The notes below the pieces were generated by a model. The model searched no databases, was not told where the DNA came from, and was given only the letters and a program-made list of their open reading frames with translations. 64,000 bases of DNA from Anabaena sp. 4-3 (GTDB taxonomy: Bacteria; Cyanobacteriota; Cyanobacteriia; Cyanobacteriales; Nostocaceae), in assembly GCF_001597745.1 (NCBI RefSeq), contig NZ_LUHJ01000009.1, forward strand, positions 1 to 64,000, in the 5' to 3' direction. Shown in pieces: positions 37,929 through 47,379 of the stretch (position 1 is its first letter; each line of letters starts with the position of its first letter). Made by a program: the position numbers and the translations under genes.

Positions 37929-40184
37929 ATGGATAACTTACCTCAAAGCAAGTCTAGCTCCCCGGCTGGGGGTGGTTTCCCTGTAATTCAGTATTGGGTA
38001 GAAAAAACGCTTTCACCAACAGGTTTACAATTATGGCAAACTCTCAATCATAAAAGTGCGTGTTTATCCTGTGCTTGGGGTACGGGTGGACAAAAAGGGG
38101 GATTTGTTAATGAAGCGGGAGAATATTTACAACGCTGTGCTAAAAGTGTAGAAGCGATCGCGGCGGAATTGCAACCCGGAATTAAGCCAGATTTTTTCTC
38201 AAAACATAGCATCAGTGAATTACAAACACTGACTTCTCAAGAGTGCGATCGCTTGGGTAGATTAACTTATCCTCTCATCCTCAGATCAGGTTCATCCCAT
38301 TATCAACGTATTAGCTGGGAAGAAGTTTATCACATCGCTACACAAGCCTTTAATCTACCACCAGCTAGAATTGCCAGTTATAGTTCTGGGCGTTCATCTA
38401 ATGAAGCTGCCTATTTACTACAATTATTAATGCGATCGCTAGGTAGTAATAATCTAGCAGACTGTTCAGATTTATGTCACGCACCCTCAACAGTGGGATT
38501 AAAAAAAGTTTTCGGAACAGGCACCTCAATGGTAAGCCTAGAGAGCCTAAAACATAGTGATTGTATTGTTTTAATAGGTTCTAATGCTCCCGCAAATCAT
38601 CCGCGACTGATGAACGAATTGATCAAATTGCGGGAAAGTGGCGGCAAAGTAATCATTATTAATCCCCAAATAGAAATCGGGTTAGTTAAATTTGCATCCC
38701 CTGCATTTCCTATCAAATCTTTACTTACAGGTGGCTCAGATATCTCTTCTTTGTACCTACAACCAATTCCTGGTAGTGATGTGGCATTATTTGTGGGATT
38801 GCAAAAATCTCTAATTGAACAGAATTTGATTAAAACAGAATATCTCAATAACTATACAAAGGATTGGCAGAAAGTTCTAGATTACGCTAAAAATATTGCC
38901 TGGGATAACATCACTAATATATGTGGTTTATCCCAAGAAGAAATCACAGCCGCAGCTTATATAATTGGTAAATCGGAGCGTGTAGTTTTTGCTTGGGCAA
39001 TGGGGATAACTCAACACGCTAACGGTGTGGATAATGTCTTCAGTATTGCGAATACAGCCTTAATTACAGGCAATGCCGGCAAACTTGGCGCAGGTACAAT
39101 GCCCATTAGAGGACATTCTAATGTGCAAGGATTTGGTTCAATGGGTGTAACAGTGCATTTGCGCGAGGAAATTAAACAAGCACTCTCTAAACTCTTAGGA
39201 AAACCTCTGAGTGAAACCCCTGGCTATCACACCCGTGACTTAATCACAGCCGCAGAATTAGGAAAAATAGACACACTATTTTGCTTAGGGGGAAATTTGT
39301 ATGCAGCCAATCCCGACTTACAGCAAGCGAAACAGGCACTATCGCAAATAGACACAATTTTTTATGTAGCGACAAAACCGAACTTAGGACATTTTCACGG
39401 GTTAGCTAAACAGCAAACTTTAATCTTACCTGTATTTAATCGGTTTGAAAATCCTCACAAAACAACAACTGAATCAGGTAATAACTTTGTGCGGTTAAAT
39501 GATGAAGGAAAAAGTCATTTAAAACCACCTGATGCTGACTTAATTTCTGAAATAGATTTAATCACAGAAATTGCTGCTCGCTTACATGGCGAAACACCGA
39601 TAAACTGGCGCAAACTGCAAGATACAGTTTATATTAGAAAATTAATTGCTCAAACCATTCCTGGTTATGAAAAAATTGGCACAATTGACCAAACAAAACA
39701 AGAATTTCTCATTGAAGGGCGGATTTTAGAAGCACCGAAATTTCCCACATCAGATGGGAAAGCGCAGATGTTTGTCACACCTTTACCGCAACTATCACTA
39801 CTAACTAAAGCCGAGTTTGGTGTGGCAGAAAATCAGCCAGGAATTGTAGTGATTTTAGGAACAGGACGCAGCTATGGCCAACATAATACTGTAGTTTATC
39901 GTAGTGAAGATAAATATCGCGGAATGCCCCATCGTCATTGCATTTTAATGAATCCTCTGGATATCAAAAAAGCCGGATTTCAGGAACATCAGCGAGTAAC
40001 AGTGAAAGGAGATCAGGGAGAACTAGAAAATATTGAAATTATTTGTGGTGCAATTCGTGAAGGTGTAGCTTTTATGTTTTATCCTGAAGCGAATGTTTTA
40101 TTTAAAGCAAAAGTTGATCCGCAAAGTGGCACACCCGCTTATAAAAGAGTTCCAGTTTGTATTACAGTTAACCGGCTTCTTTAA
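37929..40184 (+). CDS. Molybdopterin oxidoreductase, FdhF/YdeP-like
   Basis: 751 residues resembling the FdhF/YdeP alpha-subunit-like family. The N-terminal Cys cluster is KSACLSCAWGTGGQKGGFVN with RCAKS later, fewer Cys than the full 4Fe-4S set of true formate dehydrogenases. Molybdopterin segments include IASYSSGRSSNEAAYLLQLL, DLCHAPSTVGLKKVFGTGTS and VLIGSNAPANHPRLM. The family C-terminal dinucleotide domain contains VVILGTGRSYGQHNTVVYRS. DLCHAPS has Cys at the position that often binds Mo. The reaction is unknown; formate oxidation should not be assumed. No accessory fdh genes are nearby. Confidence 0.87.
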   Translation: MDNLPQSKSSSPAGGGFPVIQYWVEKTLSPTGLQLWQTLNHKSACLSCAWGTGGQKGGFVNEAGEYLQRCAKSVEAIAAELQPGIKPDFFSKHSISELQTLTSQECDRLGRLTYPLILRSGSSHYQRISWEEVYHIATQAFNLPPARIASYSSGRSSNEAAYLLQLLMRSLGSNNLADCSDLCHAPSTVGLKKVFGTGTSMVSLESLKHSDCIVLIGSNAPANHPRLMNELIKLRESGGKVIIINPQIEIGLVKFASPAFPIKSLLTGGSDISSLYLQPIPGSDVALFVGLQKSLIEQNLIKTEYLNNYTKDWQKVLDYAKNIAWDNITNICGLSQEEITAAAYIIGKSERVVFAWAMGITQHANGVDNVFSIANTALITGNAGKLGAGTMPIRGHSNVQGFGSMGVTVHLREEIKQALSKLLGKPLSETPGYHTRDLITAAELGKIDTLFCLGGNLYAANPDLQQAKQALSQIDTIFYVATKPNLGHFHGLAKQQTLILPVFNRFENPHKTTTESGNNFVRLNDEGKSHLKPPDADLISEIDLITEIAARLHGETPINWRKLQDTVYIRKLIAQTIPGYEKIGTIDQTKQEFLIEGRILEAPKFPTSDGKAQMFVTPLPQLSLLTKAEFGVAENQPGIVVILGTGRSYGQHNTVVYRSEDKYRGMPHRHCILMNPLDIKKAGFQEHQRVTVKGDQGELENIEIICGAIREGVAFMFYPEANVLFKAKVDPQSGTPAYKRVPVCITVNRLL

Positions 40185-40304
40185 AAGGATGTTTGTTAAG
40201 TATTAAAAGACTCAATTCAACCAGTATTTTCAGCATTAAAAGCATCATGAATAACGCTAATTTTCTCGTGGGCTTGTGCAAAGATTTTTTTTACATCTTA
40301 AGAG

Positions 40305-40443
40305 TTAGGGAACAACAAAAAATAAATTATCCAAATTGACTGTTAGTAGGGTGCGTCAGAATGAATATTTTATTGGTATAGCTAGGGTTACTCTTACTGA
40401 CGCACCCTAAATTTTGGATATTTTTTTATCTGGAAGTCCCTTA
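40305..40443. repeat. 138-bp inverted-repeat element, copy 2
   Basis: TTAGGGAAC ... GTCCCTTA ends, interior TAGGGTGCGTCAG/CTGACGCACCCTA hairpin, and the arms AAAAAATAAATTATCCAAAT and TTTTTTTATCTGGAAGTCCC. It matches copy 1 at 8958-9095 along its full length. Confidence 0.87.
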
Positions 40444-40599
40444 GAATCAGATACGGAGGTAACTTTGAACATCAAAAATCACCCCAGAGTATCAAGGAAA
40501 AAATGTCACTTTCTTAATTTAAAGAGATTGCTAGCATCAAAACCTACTGATTGTCCTACCATAATGCCATTTTCGATTGATTGACTCTCAACTATTGCG

Positions 40600-40634
40600 G
40601 CGCACCCTACTAATATATCAGTTGCCTAAGTCCT
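40600..40634. repeat. Solo right end of a GGACTTACGCAA-family element
   Basis: GCGCACCCTACTAATATATC followed by AGTTGCCTAAGTCCT matches the right end of the 46083-46206 element. The left half is missing. Its last 13 bases are the exact reverse complement of 41104-41116. Confidence 0.65.
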
Positions 40635-40752
40635 GACTTTTACATTTACTCTAATTTCCGTTAAAACTTATCTAACTTCATCCTGTAGGACTAATAAAAA
40701 GCTGAAAATTAAATATGAAGCCACATAAAACCTACATAAAGGATGTACAAAA

Positions 40753-40950
40753 ATGATTAATAAATTACTGACTATGACTGCTGTTAATCAGCTTACATTA
40801 GTAATTTACTTGGATCAATATGGCTATTATCACTATGAAATAATTCACAGTAAAGGTGTCTTGCAAAACACAGACATATTTTACAATCAACAATCGGCTG
40901 AAATGGCAGGTATGTTGTGTATAAATTCCATATTGAATTATTACAGATAA
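40753..40950 (+). CDS. Small protein of unknown function
   Basis: A 65-residue frame with AAAGGA about ten bases before its ATG. It is rich in Tyr, Ile, Asn and Gln (YLDQYGYYHYEIIHSKGV) and has no export signal. It stands alone between two repeat ends (40622-40634 and 41104-41116) that are reverse complements. Codon use looks ordinary for this genome, but I recognise no family; it may be a real small gene or chance. Confidence 0.4.
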   Translation: MINKLLTMTAVNQLTLVIYLDQYGYYHYEIIHSKGVLQNTDIFYNQQSAEMAGMLCINSILNYYR

Positions 40951-41103
40951 AACTGATGTTGAATCAACATCAATCATTATTGAAGTATCAATGATAAAGC
41001 TGGAATTATCGGTGGACTAAATCTTAGGGTTAGGCAATTGTAAACAAGTCAGTTGTTTCTCTACATGATTGGGTGTCATCACCACAACTGCAATTACATA
41101 CTG

Positions 41104-41116
41104 AGGACTTAGGCAA
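41104..41116. repeat. Solo left end of a GGACTTACGCAA-family element
   Basis: AGGACTTAGGCAA is the exact inverse of 40622-40634, with the same C/G change from the family consensus. The rest of the 40951-41433 spacer is AT-rich and holds the hairpin at 41233. Confidence 0.5.
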
Positions 41117-41232
41117 ATTACCATATATCATTTCCACTCAAAACCAGTGAGAGAGGATATTTATCAAGCCTCAAAGCATACTAGCAACCCCGTCATCCAT
41201 GAATATCCCACAGGATACCTATATCCTATAAA

Positions 41233-41262
41233 TGTAGAGACGTTTCATAAAACATCTCTACA
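41233..41262. repeat. GTAGAGACGTT-type hairpin
   Basis: TGTAGAGACGTTT pairs with AAACATCTCTACA (one G-T pair) across a CATA loop. It is a relative of the 28-base palindrome at 19046. Confidence 0.8.
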
Positions 41263-41433
41263 TTTTTCCCAGACATCTCCCAACTTCAGCCAAGTTGCTA
41301 TATACTCTATCGAGGCAATCTTGCTGACACAACTCTTTTGATTCCCCGTAAATATTATATTTAACGGAAGTTTCAATTGTTCAGAAGGGGTGTGCGCTAC
41401 CTGAATGGGAACGCGTCATCAGAGGAATTAACA

Positions 41434-42318
41434 ATGGGATATGTAATCGCTACTGCAAATATGAAAGGCGGTGTAGGGAAAACTACCCTCACTGTGAACT
41501 TAGCAACTTGTTTGGCGAAAAATCATGGTAAAAAAGTCCTGGTTCTAGATTTAGATAGCCAAATCAGTGCCACACTTAGTCTGATGTCGCCTCTGGAATT
41601 TGCCAAACGTCGCAAACAAAGACGCACATTAAGATATCTCATTGATGAAGTTATCAATCCTGATCCGAATTCTCAGTTAACCATCAATGATATTACTCAA
41701 ACTCAAGTCTGTAATCTGCCAGAATTAAATTTATTACCGGGAGATATAGATTTATATGATGAGTTTGTCGTCTCAGAAATGCTGCACAGACAAACCATTG
41801 CTTTGGGTGAACAAAATTTTGAAACAGTTTGGAACCGTTTTGAACGAGTTTTAATTAATAATATCTTAAAACCAGTGCGTGATCAGTATGATTTTATTAT
41901 TTTAGATTGCGCCCCTGGTTACAATTTATTAACCCGTAGTGCTTTAGCTGCTAGTGATTTTTACCTGCTGCCAGCCAAGCCAGAACCTTTGTCTGTTGTG
42001 GGAATTCAACTATTAGAAAGACGCATTGCCCAGTTAAAAGAAAGTCATGAACATGAAGCAACAATAAATATTAAAATGCTGGGTATTGTCTTTAGTATGT
42101 GTAACACCAATTTACTCACAGGTAGATATTATAAACAGGTGATGCACAGGGTTGTCGAAGATTTTGGTGTAGAACAAATTTGTAAGGCACAAATTCCAGT
42201 TGACATCAGCGTTGCTAAAGCTGTGGATAGTTTTATGCCAGTGGTTTTAAATGCACCTCAATCAGCAGGTTCTAAAGCATTCATGCAATTAACTCAAGAA
42301 TTGTTGCAAAAACTCTAG
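41434..42318 (+). CDS. Orphan ParA family ATPase
   Basis: About 294 residues from the ATG at 41434, chosen because AGAGGA lies seven to twelve bases upstream. Deviant Walker A is NMKGGVGKTTLTVNLA, then VLVLDLDSQISATLSL and FIILDCAPGYNLLTRS. It carries a long insertion (EFAKRRKQRRTLRYLIDEVI) compared with small chromosomal ParA proteins. No ParB, McdB or other partner is adjacent. ParA-type ATPases position DNA or protein cargo on the nucleoid; the cargo is unknown. It is not closely similar to the ParA pair at 28329-30942. Confidence 0.85.
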   Translation: MGYVIATANMKGGVGKTTLTVNLATCLAKNHGKKVLVLDLDSQISATLSLMSPLEFAKRRKQRRTLRYLIDEVINPDPNSQLTINDITQTQVCNLPELNLLPGDIDLYDEFVVSEMLHRQTIALGEQNFETVWNRFERVLINNILKPVRDQYDFIILDCAPGYNLLTRSALAASDFYLLPAKPEPLSVVGIQLLERRIAQLKESHEHEATINIKMLGIVFSMCNTNLLTGRYYKQVMHRVVEDFGVEQICKAQIPVDISVAKAVDSFMPVVLNAPQSAGSKAFMQLTQELLQKL

Positions 42319-42351
42319 CCATCCTCAATTATAAATTAAATTGCATTCCAG

Positions 42352-42459
42352 TAGTGGACTGACACAGCTAAATTTGTGCATTAGGCAAAATCAGAAATTA
42401 TTGATTTATCTGATTTCCTCAAAAATCTATTGCATCATTTTAGGCGTGTCAGTCCACTA
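42352..42459. repeat. 108-bp MITE with 14-bp perfect inverted ends
   Basis: TAGTGGACTGACAC (42352-42365) and GTGTCAGTCCACTA (42446-42459) bound 108 AT-rich bases. Both ends begin or end with TA, the target dinucleotide of IS630/Tc1-type transposons, so this is probably a non-autonomous IS630-family element. It contains no open frame and lies between parA and recG. Confidence 0.85.
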
Positions 42460-42484
42460 TTTTGACTTTTATTTGCTCAACTTT

Positions 42485-44965
42485 TCAAGTTAAAATAGCC
42501 CCACCCATCAATCTTTCATAACGATACTTCAATTCTGCCTTCATTAAAGGCCAACGCTCTAATGTCATATCTAATTCTATGACTTTCTCTGCGGCTTGCC
42601 TGGCTAAAATTAGCACTTCCTCATCATCTACTAAACTAGCTAAGGTAAAATCTGGCACACCAGATTGACGAGTTCCTAACACTTCTCCCGGCCCGCGAAA
42701 ACGCATATCCATCTCCGAAATGAAAAAGCCATCTTGAGACTGTTCTAAGACTTTCAGCCGTTGTTGGGCATCGGGACTTCTGGAATTACTCATTAACAAA
42801 CAATAAGATTTAGCTGCACCACGCCCAACCCTTCCCCGCAATTGGTGTAGTTGGGATAAGCCAAAACGTTCAGCATTTTCAATGAGCATAACTGTAGCGT
42901 TAGGCACATCAACGCCAACTTCTACAACGGTGGTAGACACTAAAATCTGCGTTTGATTATCCCGAAATTTGGTGATGGCTTCGTCTTTTTCGGCGGAACT
43001 CATGCGACCATGTAATAGCCCTACTTGAAATTCTGGGAAAACACTTTCTTGCAGCTTTTGATGTTCTTCTACTGCCGATCGCAAGTCTAGTTTCTCTGAT
43101 TCTTCCACCAATGGCAAGACTACATAAATCTGCCTACCTTGGGCAATTTCCCGGCGCATCAAGTCATAAGCAAAGCTGCGCTCTTGAGAACTTAACACAG
43201 TTGTCTGTATTGCTTGTCTCCCTGGTGGTAACTCATCAATTTGACTCACTTCCAAATCCCCATGTATGGTTAATGCCAATGTGCGGGGTATGGGGGTAGC
43301 TGTCATAGTTAATACATGAGGTTGTTCGCCTTTTTGCTGCAATAACGCTCTTTGTTTCACGCCAAATCGATGTTGTTCATCAATGACTACTAACCCTAAT
43401 CGCTGAAAATTAACCGGATCTTGAATTAAGGCGTGAGTTCCCACTAACAGGGGTAATTCCCCGGTTTCTAGTTGAGCATGAATCTGTCGGCGTTTGGCAG
43501 TTTTAGTTGAACCTGTGAGCAATTCCACTGGTAAGTATAATAAGTTAAACCAGCTAACTAACTTGCGGTAATGCTGTTCTGCTAATACTTCCGTGGGAGC
43601 CATTAAAGCGGCTTGGTAGCCAGATTGAATTGCGGCTAAAATTGCTACCACTGCCACGACTGTTTTACCGGAACCTACGTCACCCTGAACAAGTCGATTC
43701 ATGGGTGTGGTTTTTTGCAAGTCGTTGAGGATGTCGTTAAGAACTCGTTGCTGTGCGCCGGTGAGTTGAAAAGGTAGAACTTCGTAGAATTTTTCGATTA
43801 ATTGTCCTTTGGGAGCAAGCACCGCACTGGTTTGAATGGCTTTTGCTTGTTGCTGGCGTTGCAGTAAACCGAGTTGCAGGTAGAAAAATTCATCAAAGAC
43901 GAGACGACGACGGGCGGCTTGTAGGCGATCGCTATCTTTAGGAAAATGAATGTTAGCGATCGCATCCTTCAATTCCATCAAACCATACTTCTCCCGCAAA
44001 CCTTTCGGCAATGGATCTTTTAAATGCACCGTCGCAGGTAAAGCAGCTAACACCGCTTGACGTACCATATTCGCCATCACTCCCTCGGTGAGTGCATAAA
44101 TTGGTACAACTCGCCCAATTGTTAACGATTCAATCGTATCCCCAGGGTTAGCTAATACTTCCAACTCCGGGTTATCCAGCGTCAAACCGTATTTACTACC
44201 TTTGACTAACCCACAAGCCGCCACCACGCTACCCACTGGATAACGACGCTTTAAACTTTCTTGCCAACCACGACTGCTAAACCGCGCCCCCGCCCAGAAA
44301 CGACTAACTTTAATTTGACCTGTATTATCTTTTAACAGTAATTCTAAAATCGTTAATTTTTTATTCTTGGGGCTAGTAAAACAATTACAACGCTTCACAG
44401 TAGCGATAATCGTTACCGTCTCACCCCCTTCTAACTCCCGGATATTCACCTGACGCGCATAGTCAATATGATCACGGGGATAGTAAAACAGCAAATCGCG
44501 CACCGTATACAAACCCAAAGCTGCTAACTTATCTGCTTTACGAATGCCGATTTCTGGCAAATCGCTGAGTTTTTGGTCAATTTTGGGGGCTAATCTGCGG
44601 CTAACTTCTGCCACAACCGGCGCAGAATTGGGAACTTTCGATTTATAGCTTTTCTCTTGCTCCTCTGCTACCCTACTATCCTGCTCCCTTTCTTCTTGTT
44701 GCAGTTGGTAAAGATACCTGCGGGTTTCTGCTATTAAATGTTGTCGTTGTTGCAGTTCCAGATGCGGATACTGAGCAAATTGAATTGCTAAATCTTGCCA
44801 GCGACGACGCTCAATCGATGGTAAACCTGAAGGGAATTTCCCAAAAGTCAAGCTGAGAAATTCACTAAAACGGTATTGTTTACCCATCAAGTCTTGAAAG
44901 CCGTATTCTGCTTCTACTGTCAAGGCTTTATGTAAGCGTATCCAATCTGGTTGCTCATTAGTCAT
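42485..44965 (-). CDS. recG: ATP-dependent DNA helicase RecG
   Basis: 826 residues, longer than the roughly 690 of E. coli because of a 130-residue N-terminal extension usual in cyanobacteria. The wedge/OB domain includes VRDLLFYYPRDHIDYAR. Helicase motifs are LVQGDVGSGKTVVAVVA (I), APTEVLAEQH (Ia), VVIDEQHRFGV (II), LTMTATPIPRTLA (III), STTVVEVGVDVPNA (V) and QLRGRVGRG (VI). It remodels stalled forks and branched DNA. The start codon lies inside a heptad repeat. Confidence 0.95.
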   Translation of the reverse strand: MTNEQPDWIRLHKALTVEAEYGFQDLMGKQYRFSEFLSLTFGKFPSGLPSIERRRWQDLAIQFAQYPHLELQQRQHLIAETRRYLYQLQQEEREQDSRVAEEQEKSYKSKVPNSAPVVAEVSRRLAPKIDQKLSDLPEIGIRKADKLAALGLYTVRDLLFYYPRDHIDYARQVNIRELEGGETVTIIATVKRCNCFTSPKNKKLTILELLLKDNTGQIKVSRFWAGARFSSRGWQESLKRRYPVGSVVAACGLVKGSKYGLTLDNPELEVLANPGDTIESLTIGRVVPIYALTEGVMANMVRQAVLAALPATVHLKDPLPKGLREKYGLMELKDAIANIHFPKDSDRLQAARRRLVFDEFFYLQLGLLQRQQQAKAIQTSAVLAPKGQLIEKFYEVLPFQLTGAQQRVLNDILNDLQKTTPMNRLVQGDVGSGKTVVAVVAILAAIQSGYQAALMAPTEVLAEQHYRKLVSWFNLLYLPVELLTGSTKTAKRRQIHAQLETGELPLLVGTHALIQDPVNFQRLGLVVIDEQHRFGVKQRALLQQKGEQPHVLTMTATPIPRTLALTIHGDLEVSQIDELPPGRQAIQTTVLSSQERSFAYDLMRREIAQGRQIYVVLPLVEESEKLDLRSAVEEHQKLQESVFPEFQVGLLHGRMSSAEKDEAITKFRDNQTQILVSTTVVEVGVDVPNATVMLIENAERFGLSQLHQLRGRVGRGAAKSYCLLMSNSRSPDAQQRLKVLEQSQDGFFISEMDMRFRGPGEVLGTRQSGVPDFTLASLVDDEEVLILARQAAEKVIELDMTLERWPLMKAELKYRYERLMGGAILT

Positions 44966-45004
44966 TAGTTATTAGTCATTAGTCATTAGTTATTGGTTAT
45001 TGGT
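44955..45004. repeat. CATTAGT heptad repeat
   Basis: About six heptads (CATTAGT, TATTAGT, TATTGGT variants) run between the recG start codon and the next gene. They are the reverse-strand form of the TAATGAC repeats elsewhere. Confidence 0.85.
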
Positions 45005-45037
45005 CACTACTTTATACTATGAATGTGAGAATATTAA

Positions 45038-45997
45038 CTAATCTTCGTACCAGCTAGCACGCCATGCAGATTCAGCTTCGGCTATTGAGCGTTCTCTTTG
45101 TTTTTTTTGATATTCTTTGCCTATTTTAGACAGTTGCACTAAGATTTCCCGGATTTGCTTGCGATTCGTGGAAAGTGCAGCGTCGGCAAACTCGATTTCT
45201 CCTAGCCGTAAATTAATCGTCATAATTTGGGTGAGGTTGGATGCTTCTGCATCTTGCCCGTTTTCAATCTCAATTACTAAGTTTAAGAGATTGGGCGGCC
45301 CTGGCATCATTTCAGCCGAAGCTTCAGATGCAGCTACAGCTGCTTCTAAGATAGGTTCTGGTAATTTTTTCGGTAAAATTCCCGCTTTTTGTAACACTAC
45401 ATTCGCTTCATAAGAAACTTTTTTGAGTGTCTTTTGGATTTCTGCTTCTAGGTGATTTTGCCATTTTGCCAGCTTGATGGGGTTAGAACTGTCAAAGGCA
45501 TAAGATTCAGACGTAGCGTTTTTCCGGGTTTGATTAGCGGCTAGTAAAACAGATAAGATTTCTTCTGCTCCCATGATTTGAGATGTTTCTGTCTCGTCTT
45601 CCTCTGTTTCATCGGTTTCATCTCCCGCATCTTCCACGTTACTGGTAGCTGAAGCCTCATCTTCCGCATCTTCCACGTTACTGGTAGCTGAAGCCTCATC
45701 TTCCTCTGGTTCTTGTTCACTGGCAAGATGAGTCAGTAATTGTTCAGCAGCTTTTTGACCTAATTTACGGATATTTTGTTGTAATTGTTGCCGTTGATTC
45801 AAGGATAACCGCAAAAAATTGTCGGGATACCCTTGGGTACATAGATGATAAGTAGCCAGAATTAACTGTTTTCGCAGTCCTTGACCCAAGTTGGTGAGAT
45901 AATTAGTATAAGCTGCATAAAGTTGTGTGGCGATCGCTTCTATCGCTTCTTGCAACACCGCAATATCCTTTTCTATTCGCTCAATTGCTCTAGCCAT
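45038..45997 (-). CDS. Cyanobacterial protein of unknown function with acidic repeats
   Basis: 319 residues, no signal peptide. The N-terminal helical domain (about 1-90) precedes an acidic low-complexity region with two exact copies of the 13-residue unit EDEASATSNVEDA and further Glu/Asp/Thr. A mostly helical C-terminal domain follows (NLVIEIENGQDAEASNLTQI, REILVQLSKIGKEYQKKQRE). The acidic part may be a flexible linker. It lies between recG and tsf on the same strand. Family not recognised. Confidence 0.75.
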   Translation of the reverse strand: MARAIERIEKDIAVLQEAIEAIATQLYAAYTNYLTNLGQGLRKQLILATYHLCTQGYPDNFLRLSLNQRQQLQQNIRKLGQKAAEQLLTHLASEQEPEEDEASATSNVEDAEDEASATSNVEDAGDETDETEEDETETSQIMGAEEILSVLLAANQTRKNATSESYAFDSSNPIKLAKWQNHLEAEIQKTLKKVSYEANVVLQKAGILPKKLPEPILEAAVAASEASAEMMPGPPNLLNLVIEIENGQDAEASNLTQIMTINLRLGEIEFADAALSTNRKQIREILVQLSKIGKEYQKKQRERSIAEAESAWRASWYED

Positions 45998-46082
45998 ACT
46001 TTCCTTTGCTTATCCACCTGAACCTTCATGGTACAAATGTACGCAGTTATTTGCAAATCATCATCCACAGTATTTTAGCTTG

Positions 46083-46206
46083 AGGACTTACACAAGCGTC
46101 ATCATCAAAGTTTCTTCTAGGGTGCGTCAGAAAAAATAATTGGTTAAAAATAAACATATTTTTCACATCTGACGCACCCTACTAATGTGTCAGTTGCGTA
46201 AGACCT
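46083..46206. repeat. GGACTTACGCAA-family inverted-repeat element (124 bp)
   Basis: AGGACTTACACAA (46083-46095) and TTGCGTAAGACCT (46194-46206) bound the element. The interior TAGGGTGCGTCAG and CTGACGCACCCTA arms match those at 31043-31163. It lies downstream of tsf. Confidence 0.88.
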
Positions 46207-46221
46207 GAGCTGATAAATAAA

Positions 46222-46252
46222 ATACAGGTCAGGCTATTTGCTTGACCTGTAT
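46222..46252 (-). terminator. Terminator-like hairpin after tsf
   Basis: ATACAGGTCA and TGACCTGTAT form a perfect ten-base stem with an 11-base loop, about 27 bases past the tsf stop. On the minus strand it is followed by TTTTATTTA, a fair U-rich tail. Confidence 0.65.
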
Positions 46253-46278
46253 CTAGTGCAGTCAATTAAGCACTCAAA

Positions 46279-47214
46279 CTACTTCTGACCCATTTGGGCT
46301 GCTACTTCTTCAGCAAAGTTACTTTCTTGTTTTTCAATACCTTCGCCGAGGATATAGCGAACAAAACGACGCACTTCCACGTCTCCACCAACTTTAGCCT
46401 TAACTTGCTTCACCAAGTCTTCTACAGAAATACTTTGGTCGCGGATGTAAGGCTGATCTAACAGAGTCATTTCTTTCAGGCGTTTCTCAATCCGACCCTG
46501 AACGATTTTTTCTCTGATATTTTCTGGTTTATTCGCCAAATCTTCCTTGCCCATTTCGATGTCTTTTTCTTTTTGGACAATTTCGGCAGGAATTTTGTCT
46601 ACACTTACATACTCAACATTGGGACAAGCTGCAACTTGCATTGCTAAATTGCGTGCCAATGCTTGGAGTTCTTCGTTAGTACCAGCTGCTGGGGAACTCA
46701 CCTCTACTAACACACCGACTCGACCACCAGTATGGATGTAGCTGTCTACTACCCCTGGTGTATCCTGACTAGCAAAGTTGACAAAGCGACGAACCTGAAT
46801 GTTTTCACCTAAATTAGCAATTACTTGCTTGATGGACTCATCCACGGTGACACTCGCATCTGCTACGTAAGGTTGAGCCAGCAAAGACTCAACACTATCA
46901 GCAGTTGCAGCTTGCTTGGCTAGGTTATTAACAAGAATTTTAAAAGCATCGTTACGGGCAACGAAATCGGTTTGACAGTTGACTTCAATGAGTACGCCCA
47001 CTTTGCCATCTGGCTGAATGTAGGTGTCTACTAAACCTTCTGCCGCAATGCGATCGCTTTTCTTACCCGCCGAAGCAATGCCTTTTTTCCGTAGCCATTC
47101 TATAGCTTTTTCTAAGTCGCCTTCGGTTTCGTTCAGGGCTTTTTTACAGTCCAGAATGCCCGCACCAGATTTTTGGCGTAGCTCTTGGACGAGTTTTGCA
47201 GATATTTCCGCCAT
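46279..47214 (-). CDS. tsf: Elongation factor Ts
   Basis: 311 residues. Starts with [20 protein letters not shown] then DCKKALNE, the conserved N-terminal module. The segment [12 protein letters not shown], which contacts EF-Tu, follows, as do two copies of the core domain (around 60-150 and 150-300). It is a guanine-nucleotide exchange factor for EF-Tu. It follows rpsB on the same strand with a 165-base gap, the usual rpsB-tsf order. Confidence 0.97.
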   Translation of the reverse strand: MAEISAKLVQELRQKSGAGILDCKKALNETEGDLEKAIEWLRKKGIASAGKKSDRIAAEGLVDTYIQPDGKVGVLIEVNCQTDFVARNDAFKILVNNLAKQAATADSVESLLAQPYVADASVTVDESIKQVIANLGENIQVRRFVNFASQDTPGVVDSYIHTGGRVGVLVEVSSPAAGTNEELQALARNLAMQVAACPNVEYVSVDKIPAEIVQKEKDIEMGKEDLANKPENIREKIVQGRIEKRLKEMTLLDQPYIRDQSISVEDLVKQVKAKVGGDVEVRRFVRYILGEGIEKQESNFAEEVAAQMGQK

Positions 47215-47322
47215 GTTGCCTCAATTCCTAACTTGACCTTGAGTTATCATCGCTCACGGGTGTTGAGTATTTCTATCTTACTCAGGGCTGGGGAAGAAAA
47301 AGCGATTAAATATGAACTTACA

Positions 47323-47367
47323 AGATGAAGAATGAAGTGTGAGCATGATTTGCTTCATCCTTCATCT
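47323..47367 (-). terminator. Intergenic hairpin between rpsB and tsf
   Basis: AGATGAAGAATGAAG and CTTCATCCTTCATCT pair over 15 bases with one mismatch and a 15-base loop, about 13 bases beyond the rpsB stop. There is no long U-run, so partial termination or an RNA-stability role is more likely than a full stop. Confidence 0.4.
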
Positions 47368-47379
47368 ATCTAATTTTGC

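Noticed and set aside
41147-41341. 64-codon frame upstream of the orphan ParA
   Set aside because: It runs through the GTAGAGACGTT hairpin repeat, so it is not likely coding.
41434-42318. McdA carboxysome-positioning ATPase
   Set aside because: The Walker A is the ordinary KGGVGKTT and no McdB-like gene adjoins.
45541-45726. 61-codon frame inside the acidic-repeat gene
   Set aside because: Same-strand shadow produced by the tandem DNA repeat.
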